Source of the DNA: Tridacna crocea
Lineage: Eukaryota > Mollusca > Bivalvia > Cardiida > Cardiidae
NCBI GenBank assembly: GCA_943736015.1
Contig: OX031071.1
Coordinates: forward strand, 33,512,619-33,576,618
Reading direction: 5' to 3'
Length of the DNA: 64,000 nt
Part shown: positions 32,736-43,427 of the stretch, piece by piece
Position numbering within the stretch: the stretch's first letter is position 1
How the letters are laid out: every line of letters begins with the position of its first letter
Notes under the pieces: generated by a model
What the model was told of the DNA's origin: nothing
What the model saw: only the letters and a program-made list of their open reading frames with translations
The model's database searches: none
Program-made: the position numbers and the translations under genes

Positions 32736-32964
32736 ATTCAAAGCACTTGCCAACAATGAATTGGATGTACATGTAGTTTCAATCGGTGGATTTGAGTTTG
32801 CTGTGGATCTTGGAAGAAAACATTGTTGCAAAAAGATGTTGCATTCTATTTTTGTGAATCCTTTGCTAGAAAATTTCCCAACTCTTTCTTACTCTAAAGA
32901 TCTTTAAATCGCAGATTTGTTTGGTATTATAAAGTGATTTAATGTGTCATTCAATATCTCGAAC

Positions 32965-33283
32965 GCTGAACCCTATAGCTCCGTGGATATTTTAAAGGAC
33001 TGGAGGTCGCTGGTTTGATCCCCTAGATTGGCCAATATTAGTATTCTTTCCGAGGATTGATGATAGTCATTGTGACAGTATTCATTCCTATCCTTTGTTT
33101 TGACAGTGGTTACGTGGGAAAGCAGCCAGTGGCTTGGGAAGAATATTGTGCAGAGTAGTCTACTGGTTAAAAAAAATCCAGAATAGCATAGACAGGTGCA
33201 CTGGCCACTGCGATATAAATGAAATAGATCTTCTGTTGAAAAACCGTGTAAAACGGCAACAAGCGATCAATCATATCCAAAAA
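32965..33283 (+). mobile_element. tRNA-derived SINE, family 1, second copy
   Basis: B-box-like GGTCGCTGGTTTGATCCCC, then TTTCCGAGGATTGATGATAG, GCAGCCAGTGGCTTGGGAAG and GGTGCACTGGCCACTGCGAT, collinear with 9190-9492. Confidence 0.75.
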
Positions 33284-33302
33284 TGTCTCTTAATTAAGCA
33301 TA

Positions 33303-33364
33303 GTAAAGACCCTTTACCAAACAATCCCGAAGTTTAAAATCCTGAGGAAACCTTTGAAAACATT
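33303..33364 (-). repeat. Hairpin MITE short-arm fragment
   Basis: CCCTTTACCAAACAATCCCG and GAGGAAACCTTTGAAAACAT. Confidence 0.65.
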
Positions 33365-33387
33365 TAAGCAATCAAGTTTTTCCTAAA

Positions 33388-33520
33388 AAGCTCATTACCA
33401 AACGACAAAATTTTAGACAGGTCCAAATTGAAAAGATTTGCAGACGATAAAAAAAATGGGGCTGAAAAATTGAAATTTATATTAGGAAGGGTAGAAAACA
33501 TTGTGGGAAAGGAGAAAGGG
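33388..33520 (+). repeat. Hairpin MITE long-arm fragment
   Basis: GCTCATTACCAAACGACAAA through GAAAACATTGTGGGAAAGGA; stops within the hairpin. Confidence 0.75.
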
Positions 33521-34118
33521 TTTTGTTGTTATATGCAGCTAGTTTATATATGCTGCCAAAATGTAGGCATTTCCTGACATCCACTGACAGGATGGCTGAT
33601 GCCATTTTGGAAATCACGATCTCCCTGATGCACTTGTTTTTAGACTAGTGCTACCAAGGTTGAGGCGAATATGGTACTGATTTTAGGCCTGATTCACACT
33701 CGAATGTATTCATTTACACGCTTTTTATTTGTTTCGAAAGATGAAGCTGTTATTTATTCCATATACTGACCTGACTTCGAAATTTTCCAAATCTTGAACA
33801 CCACAGAAATATTGACGATGGCCGTCTGTGCACGCATAAACGGAGTAGAAAAATGCGAGAAACAAACGCACCGCTTTTGACCCGTTGTCAGGGAGCACCA
33901 ATGTAATATCGTATATGTCTGTTTCTGGTAATAGCCAATTTACTGAAGAAATTCGGCCAAAAAGATTGAAAGATTGAATAATGAACTAGTGGGCAGAACT
34001 GTACAGAATAGAGGTCAATTTGCATATTGCGTATTATTGGCTACAAACCAATTAGAAAGTTTTTGGGTTGGCGGCAATTTGGTAGGGTCGGTCAGGTCAC
34101 CTGAAACACAACTATTTT
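33521..34118. other. Unassigned stretch
   Basis: Nothing recognised apart from a CTCACCTGAG-like fragment (GGTCACCTGAAACACAAC) at 34096-34113. Confidence 0.4.
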
Positions 34119-36285
34119 TATGGTCCCCGAAGAGCGAGCATATAGTCGCCGCTTCGTCTGTCCGTCCGTCTGTCCGTCCGTCTGTCCGTCTGTCCGTCCG
34201 TCCGAAGCGATTTCTCCACAACCCCTGGACCAAATTGGATAAAACTTCATATATGAACTTTTTGAAGTAAGGCGCTGACGTATCTTTCCCGGATTTTCAA
34301 ATTGACCCCGTGTCATGGAAAAAAGGGGCTTAATGCAAAATTGCAATTTTTGCCAATATCTCATTCAGGTTTTGTCAGAATATCATGAGACTTCATGGTT
34401 ATATTGTTTATGGAAAGTTTTAGCATGTGCCCTTGCTATTTTTAATCTTGCCGTTTTTTTAAGTTGACGTTCTGTCATGGAAAAAGGGGGTTTCTTGCAA
34501 AATTCCAATTTTTACTAATATTTCATTCAGTTTTGCTCAAAATTTCATTAAACTTCATGGTTATATTATATTTTTCAAAGTTTCACCATGTGCTCTTGTT
34601 TCTTTATCTATGTGTTTTTCAATTTGACCCTCTGTCATGGAAAAAGGGGGTTTCTTGTAAAATGACAAGGAAAAAGGGGCCTGGAAAAAAGGGGCTTAAA
34701 GGTGGCCCTTCAGATTTTGGGACGAAAATTTTACAAAAATACAAAAGAATTATCCTTATACTCCCAAAGCCTTATAGTTTTTATTCATTAAACCCCTGTA
34801 GTCGAAAACCATCCGACAAGTTGATAAATTAGAGATTTACTACAGCCCAGGTCAACACTGAAGGGAAACACAGTCTATTTTTACATGAGCAACTCGCTCA
34901 TTTACATACCGGAAATATACAGACGAAGCTTCAAACATAGCATCCGAAGTTCTAGACATTATGGAAAATAATTACATGTTGGTTATCTTATGGAATTTAA
35001 TAGTCATTAATCACGTGCAAGTCACTTAACATTCCCACAATGCTTTTTTTTTATTTTGGCGGGAAATCTAAAAATAGCATAAGAGGCTACGTAGCCTTTT
35101 AAGGGAATACCATCAAAAATTTAATTTTTTGTAATTTTATGATTATTAATTACTGATGATTTGTATTGCTTTTTTTCATTTAAATTTCAGTGACATATAT
35201 ATTTTTCAATCTGGTGTGATGTGAAAATTCCAAATACCCACCTTTAATGCAAAATTGCAATTTGTGCCAATATCTCATTCAGTTTTTGTCAGAATATCAT
35301 GAAACTTCATGGTTATATTGTTTATGGAAAGTTTTAGCATGTGCCCTTGCTATTTTTAATCTTGGCGATTTTTAAGTTGACGTTCTGTCATGGAAAAAGG
35401 AGGTTCCTTGCAAAATTCCAATTTTTACTTATATTTCATTCAGTTTTGCTCAAAATTTCATTAAACTTCATGGTTATATTGTTTTTTCAAAGTTTCACCA
35501 TGTGCTCTTGTTTCTTTATCTGTGTGTTTTTCAATTTGACTTTCTGTCATGGAAAAAGGGGGTTTCTTGTAAAATGACAAGGAAAAAGGGGCCCTAATGC
35601 AAAATTTCAATTTTTACTATCTTGTTAAGTTTTTGTCGAAATTTCATGAAATTTCATGGTTATATCTTGTTTTACAAGTTTCAACATGTGCCCTTTGTTT
35701 TTTTTTTTCAATCTATGAATTACAAATGCGCAAATATGTCTTTCCTGGTTTCTCAAATTGAGGTTGCATCACAGAAAAAGGCGACTTCATGGAAAAAATT
35801 GTTTTTCACTTGTATCTCCTTTATCGGTGCTCAAAACTTTGTGAAATTTCAAATCTGAACTTGTTTGAATGTTGCCCAGGTACCTCTCTTCCTGTTTCTC
35901 AATTTCAGGCTGCGTCTCGGGAAAAAGGGGGCTTCATTTGAAAAATTGTCTTATGAAATATTTACTACATGACTGCTCAAAATTTTATGAAATTTCGAAT
36001 TTTGAATTATTCTTCAAAAATGCCACAAACCACACACCCGTTGTATTTATTTCACTGATGCAATATTGTCCGATGGAAAAAGGGAGCTTAAAGGGGGCTT
36101 ATTGGGCTTATTGTCCTCTACAAGTTTTTGTCCTCTATCTCTAAGATAGTAATTGCCTTTTCACTTCAAATTTTGGGGGGCATGAACTGGTTCTTTTAGG
36201 ATAACAGAAGTGAATTTATATCAATTTCATATATTTTATGACAAGCACTTGTTCGGGGAGCATAACCCGTCTCTGACGGCTCTTG
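34119..36285 (+). mobile_element. Helentron-like non-autonomous element, long copy
   Basis: Starts TATGGTCCCCGAAGAGCGAG, has a (GTCC/GTCT)n run (34157-34203), then tandem about 150-180-bp units (ttctgtcatggaaaaagg, tttcaccatgtgctcttg), and ends in TTCGGGGAGCATAACCCG, a CCGTCTCTGACGG hairpin and CTCTTG. Subterminal inverted repeats (GTCCCCGAA / TTCGGGGAGC) plus a 3' hairpin match the structure described for helentron-associated elements. It carries a TTAA element at 34696-35247. Confidence 0.75.
34696..35247 (-). repeat. TTAA element, AGGTGG family, copy 2 with proven target site
   Basis: Junctions GGGGC-TTAA-AGGTGGCCC and CCCACCT-TTAA-TGCAAAATTGC. The sister unit of the host element at 34325 reads GGGGC-TTAA-TGCAAAATTGC uninterrupted, so TTAA was duplicated on insertion. 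Confidence 0.93.
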
Positions 36286-36684
36286 TTTTTTTCATGCCTA
36301 AATGTCTGTAATTTCTTGGTTCTGAGGAAGACGAAACAAAAACAATACATATAACAAACTTGATGATTCTGAACACAGATTGTCAAAGTTTATGTATAAA
36401 GATTGACAGACTTGATATTAGATAAGCGTTGATTTGGTGTGTCTAAAATTCACAATCAAACAGATAACAAACCTTTCAAATGAAAAAAAATCTGTTTTAG
36501 ACGGCCCTTTTCCATGACAGATTGTGAGAAAACGCAACCTCTGATGTTGAAAATATTTTAGATTTATTGTCTTCAATGGTAAGACTAAAAGGGTAAAAGA
36601 CATTTTAAGTCCATAACGCTGATAGCATGAAGTTGATTTTTTACATATTTTCAATCAAAATTGCACCGCGTTATTGAGAATGCG
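36286..36684. other. Unassigned stretch
   Basis: Nothing recognised. Confidence 0.4.
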
Positions 36685-36926
36685 TGTATATGGACTTAAA
36701 GATATTCTTCAAATTTCTTCTGCTCTGAAACCGATGGTCAGATTTTGAAATAATTTCACAGAAATGTTCCTTGGGTGATCCTTTTGAAAAATTGTTCGCG
36801 AAATTCTGATCTGTCAAGAAACATGGTGGTGGGGGGGGGGGCTATCTGCAGTATACTTAAAAAAAATTGGCTATGGTCCTCTCAAATATTCAGGGGAGCA
36901 ATCCAGGGCCATTCTGGCCCTCTTTT
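36685..36926 (+). mobile_element. CTCACCTGAG-family 3' fragment
   Basis: GGTCAGATTTTGAAATAATT, TCTGTCAAGAAACATGG and a G11 run, ending in an AGGGCCATTCTGGCCCT hairpin and CTTTTTA. Confidence 0.65.
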
Positions 36927-37640
36927 TAGATTATTTTATTTGCCTTTGAATTGCTAAAATTTCTGAATTCTACTATCTCATCATATACCGGTATTAGTTT
37001 TTCGTAATAATATCCCATCAGGATGTTTAATGGCAAAAATCCACTTTTGTAGACCAGGAGTTCAAGTTTTTTGATGAGGAGAGAAATGATATTTTCAAAG
37101 CCCTGACTATAATTTTGGTCATTGCCTTTAGGATGTTGCTTACAGTATTTAGTGCTTTATGTCTGACGTGTCCAACATGCATGTTAACATTGTTTATTGC
37201 AATTTACTAATTCTGCTAATTGATTCTCAAAAGGATGCAGCTTACTTGATGATCTATGTGTTAAATGTTTACTCCAAATAGTAACAGGACAGTTTGCCCA
37301 AGTTTGTCCCATAATAAGTCTGTATCTCAATTATCCCCCTGTTATTCAATCACAAATTTTAAAACTGTAGTGAATACATCAGCATGCTATATTTATATTA
37401 TATTGTAAAACTCCAATAGTAGATATATTACAAAATTAATGGTAGTATGTTATTAAAAATTGGCTAATGATGGGTTAAACTTTGCTAGATAAATACTTAG
37501 TTCATTTCTATCGGTGAGATAGGTTTCAGCTAGCCCAAGGCCTGATGTTTGATATCTGATGCTGTGACACAAAATATTTGTTTGAATTAAAATATCAGTT
37601 TAATTTTGTCTTTCCTGAGTTTTTGAACCCTTGCCATATC
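36927..37640. other. Unassigned stretch
   Basis: AT-rich; nothing recognised. Confidence 0.4.
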
Positions 37641-37654
37641 GTGCCATGAACATG

Positions 37655-37866
37655 AAAAATCTTCCCCTGGTCAACTGGATTAGCTCAAAAGGTAATGCAC
37701 TTGTACATGTAGATTTGAAATCTAGTGATACTTTGGGGTGTTGGTTTGATTCCGATGGCTTATCAATGAAAAAGCTGGCAGTCATTTTGATTCTATTCCT
37801 TATCATTTTTCTCTCTGAATCATTACCTAAGCCATGCAAAATTCTGTCTTTAATGCGGAATAGTGC
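37655..37866 (+). mobile_element. Possible tRNA-derived SINE
   Basis: GGATTAGCTCAAAAGGTAAT (A-box-like) and TGTTGGTTTGATTCCGATGG (B-box-like) about 65 bp apart, followed by unrelated AT-rich sequence. Confidence 0.4.
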
Positions 37867-37867
37867 A

Positions 37868-38950
37868 AGGTGAGCTTTTGTGATCAGTCACAGTCTGTCA
37901 TTCATCTGTCTGCCTGTCCGTCTGTCTGACCATCTTTCCACAATTCCTTTGAACATCTAAACAGGTGGGCCAATCATAATGAAACTTGAAATAAGTTTCT
38001 TGTGTGAAGCAGTGCTCTCAATAAGGGCCCATTTAGGAACTTTTTTAATTCCATGTTCAAATTTTAGATTTATTTTTTTTAAATCAAGATTTTCTTTCCG
38101 CTTCAGTCAATGTGGTCATGGCCTAAAATTTATTTCGATTGTGTCACAGAATGTCCAATCCTAATTTTAGACCCTATGTTGTGATTACTCTAAGTATCAA
38201 GTCTATGTGAGATATTCAAGAACTTTAGAAGCCTAAAATTTTAAATCTTTACCAAACAACAAAACTCTACATTTTCAAATGATATCCCTTGAGTCAAAAT
38301 TGGCCCATCCTTGAGGGTCACAGATTAGGATATAATTGTATGTCGACTGTCGAGAGCAAATTTAAATCTTTTTTTTTTTTAAATTAGATGGCCTAGAGTT
38401 TTGATATTTTTTAATGTTAAATCTCCTAGTAGACCTTTACCAAGTTTATTCAAATGATGCCCCTTGGGTCAAAACTGGCCCCTCCACTGGGTCAAAAGCC
38501 ATCTATCCCCCTTTCTGTCTGTCCACAATTCCTTTATTAAACACCTCCTAAACTGGTGAGCCAATCATGCTCAAACCTTGGCAGACGTGTTCCTTGGGTG
38601 AAGTTCTACGAACCCTATTAAACAATTGAACTAACTCATCAATTTTAGTGGCATTAGGAAAGGGGAAAATTATAACATCTATTAAAGTATTTCTCTGAAA
38701 CTAGAGAGTCTAGAGATTTGATATTTGGTGATGTAACATCTCCAAGTGATCGTCAACCAAGCGTGTTCAAATGATGACCCTAGGGTCAAATAAATATGCG
38801 TATGGATCACAAATTGGGGACAAATGGTATATGGAGCAAACTTTAAAAATCTTCTTGTCTGCATCTAGAAGGCCTAGAGTTCTGGCAAATTACATACAGC
38901 GTCTTCTAGTGGAAAATGCTCAGGTGAGCAATATAGGACCAACATGGCCT
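37868..38950 (+). mobile_element. CTCACCTGAG-family element, diverged
   Basis: GGTGAGCTTTTGTGATCAGT and CTGCCTGTCCGTCTGTCTG at the left; two or three internal units (ggtcaaaactggcccctcca; tgatatttggtgatgtaaca); 3' end CTCAGGTGAGCAATATAGGA, CCAACATGGCC. Confidence 0.7.
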
Positions 38951-39049
38951 TTTTTTTCTATAAAAAGCATAAAAAGAAATAAACAACAACAAAGATGAAT
39001 ATTATATTTTGGATCGGTTTTTTCTTCATCGTTTGCACCATTTGTCATT

Positions 39050-39078
39050 TTGTGTGTGTGTGTGTGGGGGGGGGGAAT
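39050..39078 (+). repeat. (TG)n(G)n run
   Basis: About nine TG units then a G9 run, 100 bp before exon 2. Confidence 0.85.
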
Positions 39079-39178
39079 TACCATTAATTATGTTTTTGCA
39101 AATTTTCAAGATTCAATATTCCTGGAATTATTGTGGCTTCTATGATGCCACTTGTCATAAATTTGTCTTCTTTAACAG

Positions 39179-39280
39179 TTGGCAACAAGAAAAGAGAAAC
39201 CGCTGTAACTGAAGCTTTGGAGTACATCAAGGAAGTGAATGATCCACCAGGGTTTAGGGTCGAAAGTTTTAGGGAAAAAG
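39179..39280 (+). CDS. Exon 2: N-terminal flank of SET domain
   Basis: Acceptor TTCTTTAACAG, 102 nt, donor GTATGA, phase 1 on both sides. Encodes 34 residues that start basic, continue with an amphipathic helix (AVTEALEYIKEVNDPPG) and end in FREKG. Joined to the next exon this gives FREKGRGVVT, equivalent to the KGRGV entry strand of KMT5A-type SET domains. The helix before it corresponds in position to the N-terminal SET flank of that family. It is separated from the next exon by 8.3 kb of nested transposons, which is a long intron, but the G|GA codon formed at the junction recreates the conserved glycine. Confidence 0.75.
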
Positions 39281-39326
39281 GTATGATAACATAATTTTGT
39301 TTTCTCCAGCCAGTGTTTTTACATTT

Positions 39327-39551
39327 TTAACCCTTTACCATACAACATTTTGGACTAGTCCAAATTGAAAGCATTTGACGACAACAAAATAAATGTGACT
39401 CAAAAATAGAAATTTGATTTGAAAAAGTAGAAAACATTGTGGGAAAAGGAGAAAATGCTGGTTACCAGCATTTTCTCTTTTACCCACAATGTTTTCTAAG
39501 GCTTTCTTTCTCAGTGTCACTAAAAGTCAGGATTGTGTGGTAAGGAGTTAA
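39327..39551 (+). repeat. TTAA hairpin MITE, complete copy
   Basis: TTAACCCTTTACCATACAAC ... GTGTGGTAAGGAGTTAA; perfect hairpin centre GCTGGTTACCAGC; 47 bp after exon 2. Confidence 0.93.
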
Positions 39552-40077
39552 GCACAGAAAATTTACAAAGAACGGACCAGAATGAGGCTCAGTTAAATGC
39601 TTCAACTAGGATAATAAGAGCTGCAATCAGAAATTCACGGGGAAGCCAATTTCAGCCTTGTTGAACATGCACATTTGACTCGTTTTTCTGGATTATCCAG
39701 GTGCTTTAATTCATTTATGAATACATTTGAAAGTGTCTTGAAGATATGGACTGGATACAGAAGAAACTTTACTGTGAGCAGGGTTCTCACTTGGTCCAGA
39801 ATCCCAAGAGTCATTGACTCTTGGACCCAAATTTTCAAGAGTCAAAATGGAATTTTCAAGAGTCATATAGTGATGGCCAAGGGTCATAATTATCATGGAG
39901 AAATAAAGATGAAATAATGAAAACTTTCCATTTATATTCTTTGTTTATGGGTAGGAATTAGATAAGAAAAGACCCTTATGCAGAGACTTGTTGGAATGAA
40001 GTGGACAGAAGAATTTTAAATTGCAGCCCTAGTATGCAATTCATCTTGATAAAAAAAATGGACACAAGTATCATTTT
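39552..40077. other. Intronic spacer with AAGAGTCA repeats
   Basis: CCAAGAGTCATTGACTCTTGG palindrome (39804-39824, 21 bp with one central base) and further AAGAGTCA copies within 70 bp. Confidence 0.45.
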
Positions 40078-40212
40078 TGAACTGTTTATCAAACAACAAA
40101 AAATTTTGACTAGATCATTGTTATTTTAGACATTTGCAGACGACAATTCAAATGTAGCTGGAAGGACTTGTCTTTCTTGGCCTAGAACATTGTGGAAAAA
40201 AGGAGAATGTAA
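40078..40212 (+). repeat. Hairpin MITE left part
   Basis: TTATCAAACAACAAAAAATT, ACATTTGCAGACGACAATTC and AGAACATTGTGGAAAAAAGG; no right arm. Confidence 0.65.
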
Positions 40213-40833
40213 AGGTCCATTAAAGTGTGATTTTGTGGAGATTCCATGGCATCCAAAACATGTAATAAAGTTTGAAAGATAAAGATAAATAAAATATTCA
40301 AGAAATAAAATAAGGTGGTTTTAGAGAATAACCTAGATTAGGTATACTATTTTATTTTTTAGAAACAGATATAAAAAAAAATCTATCCTCTGAAACATCC
40401 GCCACCTCCCCACAAGTAAGAATAAAAGTCCCCCCCCCCATCTCAAAGTGCTTCCTTTGATTCTGCTGTTATAAAACTGAATTCTGCAAGACATTGTGCA
40501 TTGGTCTCTGGTTTAAATACACCCCAATTTATTAAAAAAAAATCAATATCATCCATCCAATAATGCAAGAATGTGTTCTATTTATAGAACCATATATTTG
40601 TCAATAGGCATCTAGAACTGGGATTTAAATATTGATTTTCCGCCCTCTTGTGAATCCAACAGCCCACTTGAGAGACTCCATATTACACTGAAAAATCTTC
40701 TGAAAGTTACATGCTTGATGTAGCCTATATTTTTTCTTCCCCGATGAAGAAAAGAGATCATGTCAAAATAATTAGGTAACAATATATCAGCTATGGTATG
40801 CTCCCAGTCGCAGGTAACAATCCTCCATATTTT
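40213..40833. other. Unassigned stretch
   Basis: Nothing recognised. Confidence 0.4.
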
Positions 40834-41445
40834 AGCTCCTCTGTCTTAAGACCAGAGAGCTTATATCATGGCTCTGTGTCTGATGTGTGGGTGTGTCCGT
40901 CTGTGCTTCCGGCTGTTAATTTTTATTTCAAACACATTCTTCTCTGAAACTAACCATCCAATTTGGATCTGATTTGGACGTAACTTCACAGAAATGTTCC
41001 TGCCAAGGTCCTCAGAATTTCTTGAAAGAATTTATTTCATCAAAAACCGTGGTTTCCATGGCAAAGAAATATGAAATCTTTGAAAATGTTCCTGTCAGAA
41101 ACTATAAGGCCTAGAGCTATCAAATTTGACATGTAGCTTCATCTGGTGGAACTCTGCCAGGTTTCTTAAATTATTGCCATGGAGTCAAAACACTCCTAAA
41201 AAATGTTACATAGGATTTTATGGTGAATATTCAAAAAATCTTCGTATTCTAAACAACACAGCCAAGGGCTACCAAATTTGGCATGTAGCTTTATGTGATG
41301 GACATGTACTACGTGTCAAAATGGCCCTGCCTTGGGTGATACAAATGTTACATGGGTTTGTGTATAACAAAAACTTTAAATTTTTTTTCATTCTAAACCG
41401 TATGGCCGATAGTTATTTTTGTGGTATCTCGGGCTCGACCTAAAC
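40834..41445 (+). mobile_element. CTCACCTGAG-like element, diverged
   Basis: TTAGCTCCTCTGTCTTAAGA start; units with CTCTGAAAC...TTTGGATCTG, ACAGAAATGTTCCT and GTTTCCATGGCAAAGAAAT follow the internal order of 59211-60543. Confidence 0.55.
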
Positions 41446-41505
41446 ACTTCCCTACTTGCAAATTACAAGTTGAAATTTCAAACTGCAAGATAATTGAAAA
41501 GCCAC

Positions 41506-41733
41506 TTAACTCTTTCCCAAACAAGCCCTGGTTTTTACGTGTCTGCAGTACAAGTCTTTAGAAAACATTGTGGGAAAAGGAGAAATTGCTCGTAACGAGC
41601 AATGTTTCCTTTCTCCACAGTGTTTTGTAGCCTATTGGAAAACTTTCTGCCATTCTCATCAAATTCAAAATTGTCATTTGCAAACAGTTTGAATTTTGGA
41701 TAGTCTAAAATTTCTCATTTGGGAAAGGGTTAA
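41506..41733 (-). repeat. TTAA hairpin MITE, TTTCCCAAATGAG subfamily, complete
   Basis: TTAACTCTTTCCCAAACAAG ... CTCATTTGGGAAAGGGTTAA: longer terminal inverted repeats than the main subfamily. Hairpin centre AATTGCTCGTAACGAGCAAT. Confidence 0.9.
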
Positions 41734-42546
41734 AATGTTTTGCAAGTAGAAAAAAGAAACAAGTCATTGAGCGTATCTGGAATTTGCGTAACACGAATTA
41801 CTGAAGATCGTTAATTTGGCTTTTAGACACAATATTCATTGTCTGCAGTCTGCATTTTCATTGAAAATTGTCATTTATATTGATAAGATTGGAACCAACT
41901 GTGACCACATATATTTTGCTTTACTGATTCTAGATACACGATATGTCAAAATAAGCAGTCAAAATTAGAACAGAGAGCCTGTGTTATGAGGGCAGCTTAG
42001 GGTTTAGCTTCATTAATTACTGTGGTTTGGAAACTAAACTGTCAACATTTGGACTTGGCGTTCAACTTAGTATGTTGCAAGGAAAAAATCTGGGTTTTTT
42101 TTTTCACATGATTTGCATCAACTACAGATCAAACTTCATAATCTAAATGAATCACATGTAGAGCTTTAGTTAGAACAGTAAATAAGCGGAGAGCCAAGCT
42201 AAATATTGGTCTTCACCAGTTCAGCTGTAAAACATAGCAGAAACTTTCTGATCTAACTTGAAATGAAGATTGTCACTTTTCTCGGCTTTTTTGTACTCAG
42301 GAAATCTACGAATTTGCACCTGAAATATTATTGTTCTTACCATCAGTAGAAAATAATATGGAGTTGTAAATTCACTTTGGGTCAGGGTTTTACACTAACG
42401 GTGTCTCAGATTCCAGAGGATCCCAAATTAATTCGGGGAATCCCACCAGTTCGAGGATAAGGATTCCGTTGGGAACTTTAAGTTGCCAAGAAGATTTATG
42501 ATTATTATATAGATTCATGACACAGGCTAAAAGAAACTTCCTTTTT
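41734..42546. other. Unassigned stretch
   Basis: Nothing recognised on either strand. Confidence 0.4.
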
Positions 42547-42686
42547 ATATCCCCCACAAACGAAGTGTGGTGGGTATATTGGAGTCGCCCTGTCTGTCCA
42601 TCCGTCCATGCACCACAAAATCTTGTCCGGAGCATAATGTCCAAAGTATAGAAGCTAGTAACTTAAGGCTTCACACACAGATCACA

Positions 42687-42915
42687 TTAACTCTTTACCA
42701 AACGACAATATTTTAGACTGGTTCAAATTGGAGGCATTTGCAGATGACAAAATAAATGTGAATCAAAAATTGAAATTTGATTTGGGCATGGTAGGAAACA
42801 TTGTGGGAAAAGGAGAAAATGCTGGTTACCAGCATTTTCTCCTTTTCCCACAATGTTTTCAAAAGGCTTTTACCTGAGGGTCGTCAAAAGTTGTCATTGT
42901 GTGGTAAAGGGTTAA
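42687..42915 (+). repeat. TTAA hairpin MITE with empty site nearby
   Basis: Junctions ATCACA-TTAA and TTAA-GGAGAATTGCA. The sister unit at about 45211-45229 reads ATCACA-TTAA-GGAGAATTGCA uninterrupted, proving TTAA duplication. Confidence 0.95.
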
Positions 42916-43427
42916 GGAGAATTGCACTGTACAAGAACCGTAACTTTAATTCATCTATTCTTAGAGTTATCGCCCTTTGTAATTTTTTACTGTGGGTTTT
43001 TGTCTGGGGCATATCTTCTAAAGTATAGAAGCTAGACATTTCTACCTGCAGACATAGATAGATCACATTTAGGAGAAGTACATTGTACAAGAACCATAAC
43101 TTTGTTTCAAGTATTCTTCGAGTTACTGCCCTTTGAAAATTTGAACTTTCGATGTTTGTCAGGGCATAATTTCCAAAGTATAGAACCTAGTATTTTTAAA
43201 CTTCACACACATATCACATTGAGGAGAAGTGCAGTGTACAAGAACCATAACTCTTTTACAACTTTTTTTTGAGTTATTGCCCTTTGTAAATTTTTACTTT
43301 GGATTTTTGTCTGGGGCTTAACTTTTGAGGTATAGAGCCTAGAAATTTCAAACTTCACAAACAGATAGATCACATTTATGAGAAGTGCGGTATACAAGAA
43401 CCATAACTCTAGTCTTACTATTTTTAG

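Noticed and set aside
34464-36144. Several 78-122-codon plus-strand frames
   Set aside because: They repeat the same peptide because they translate tandem transposon units.
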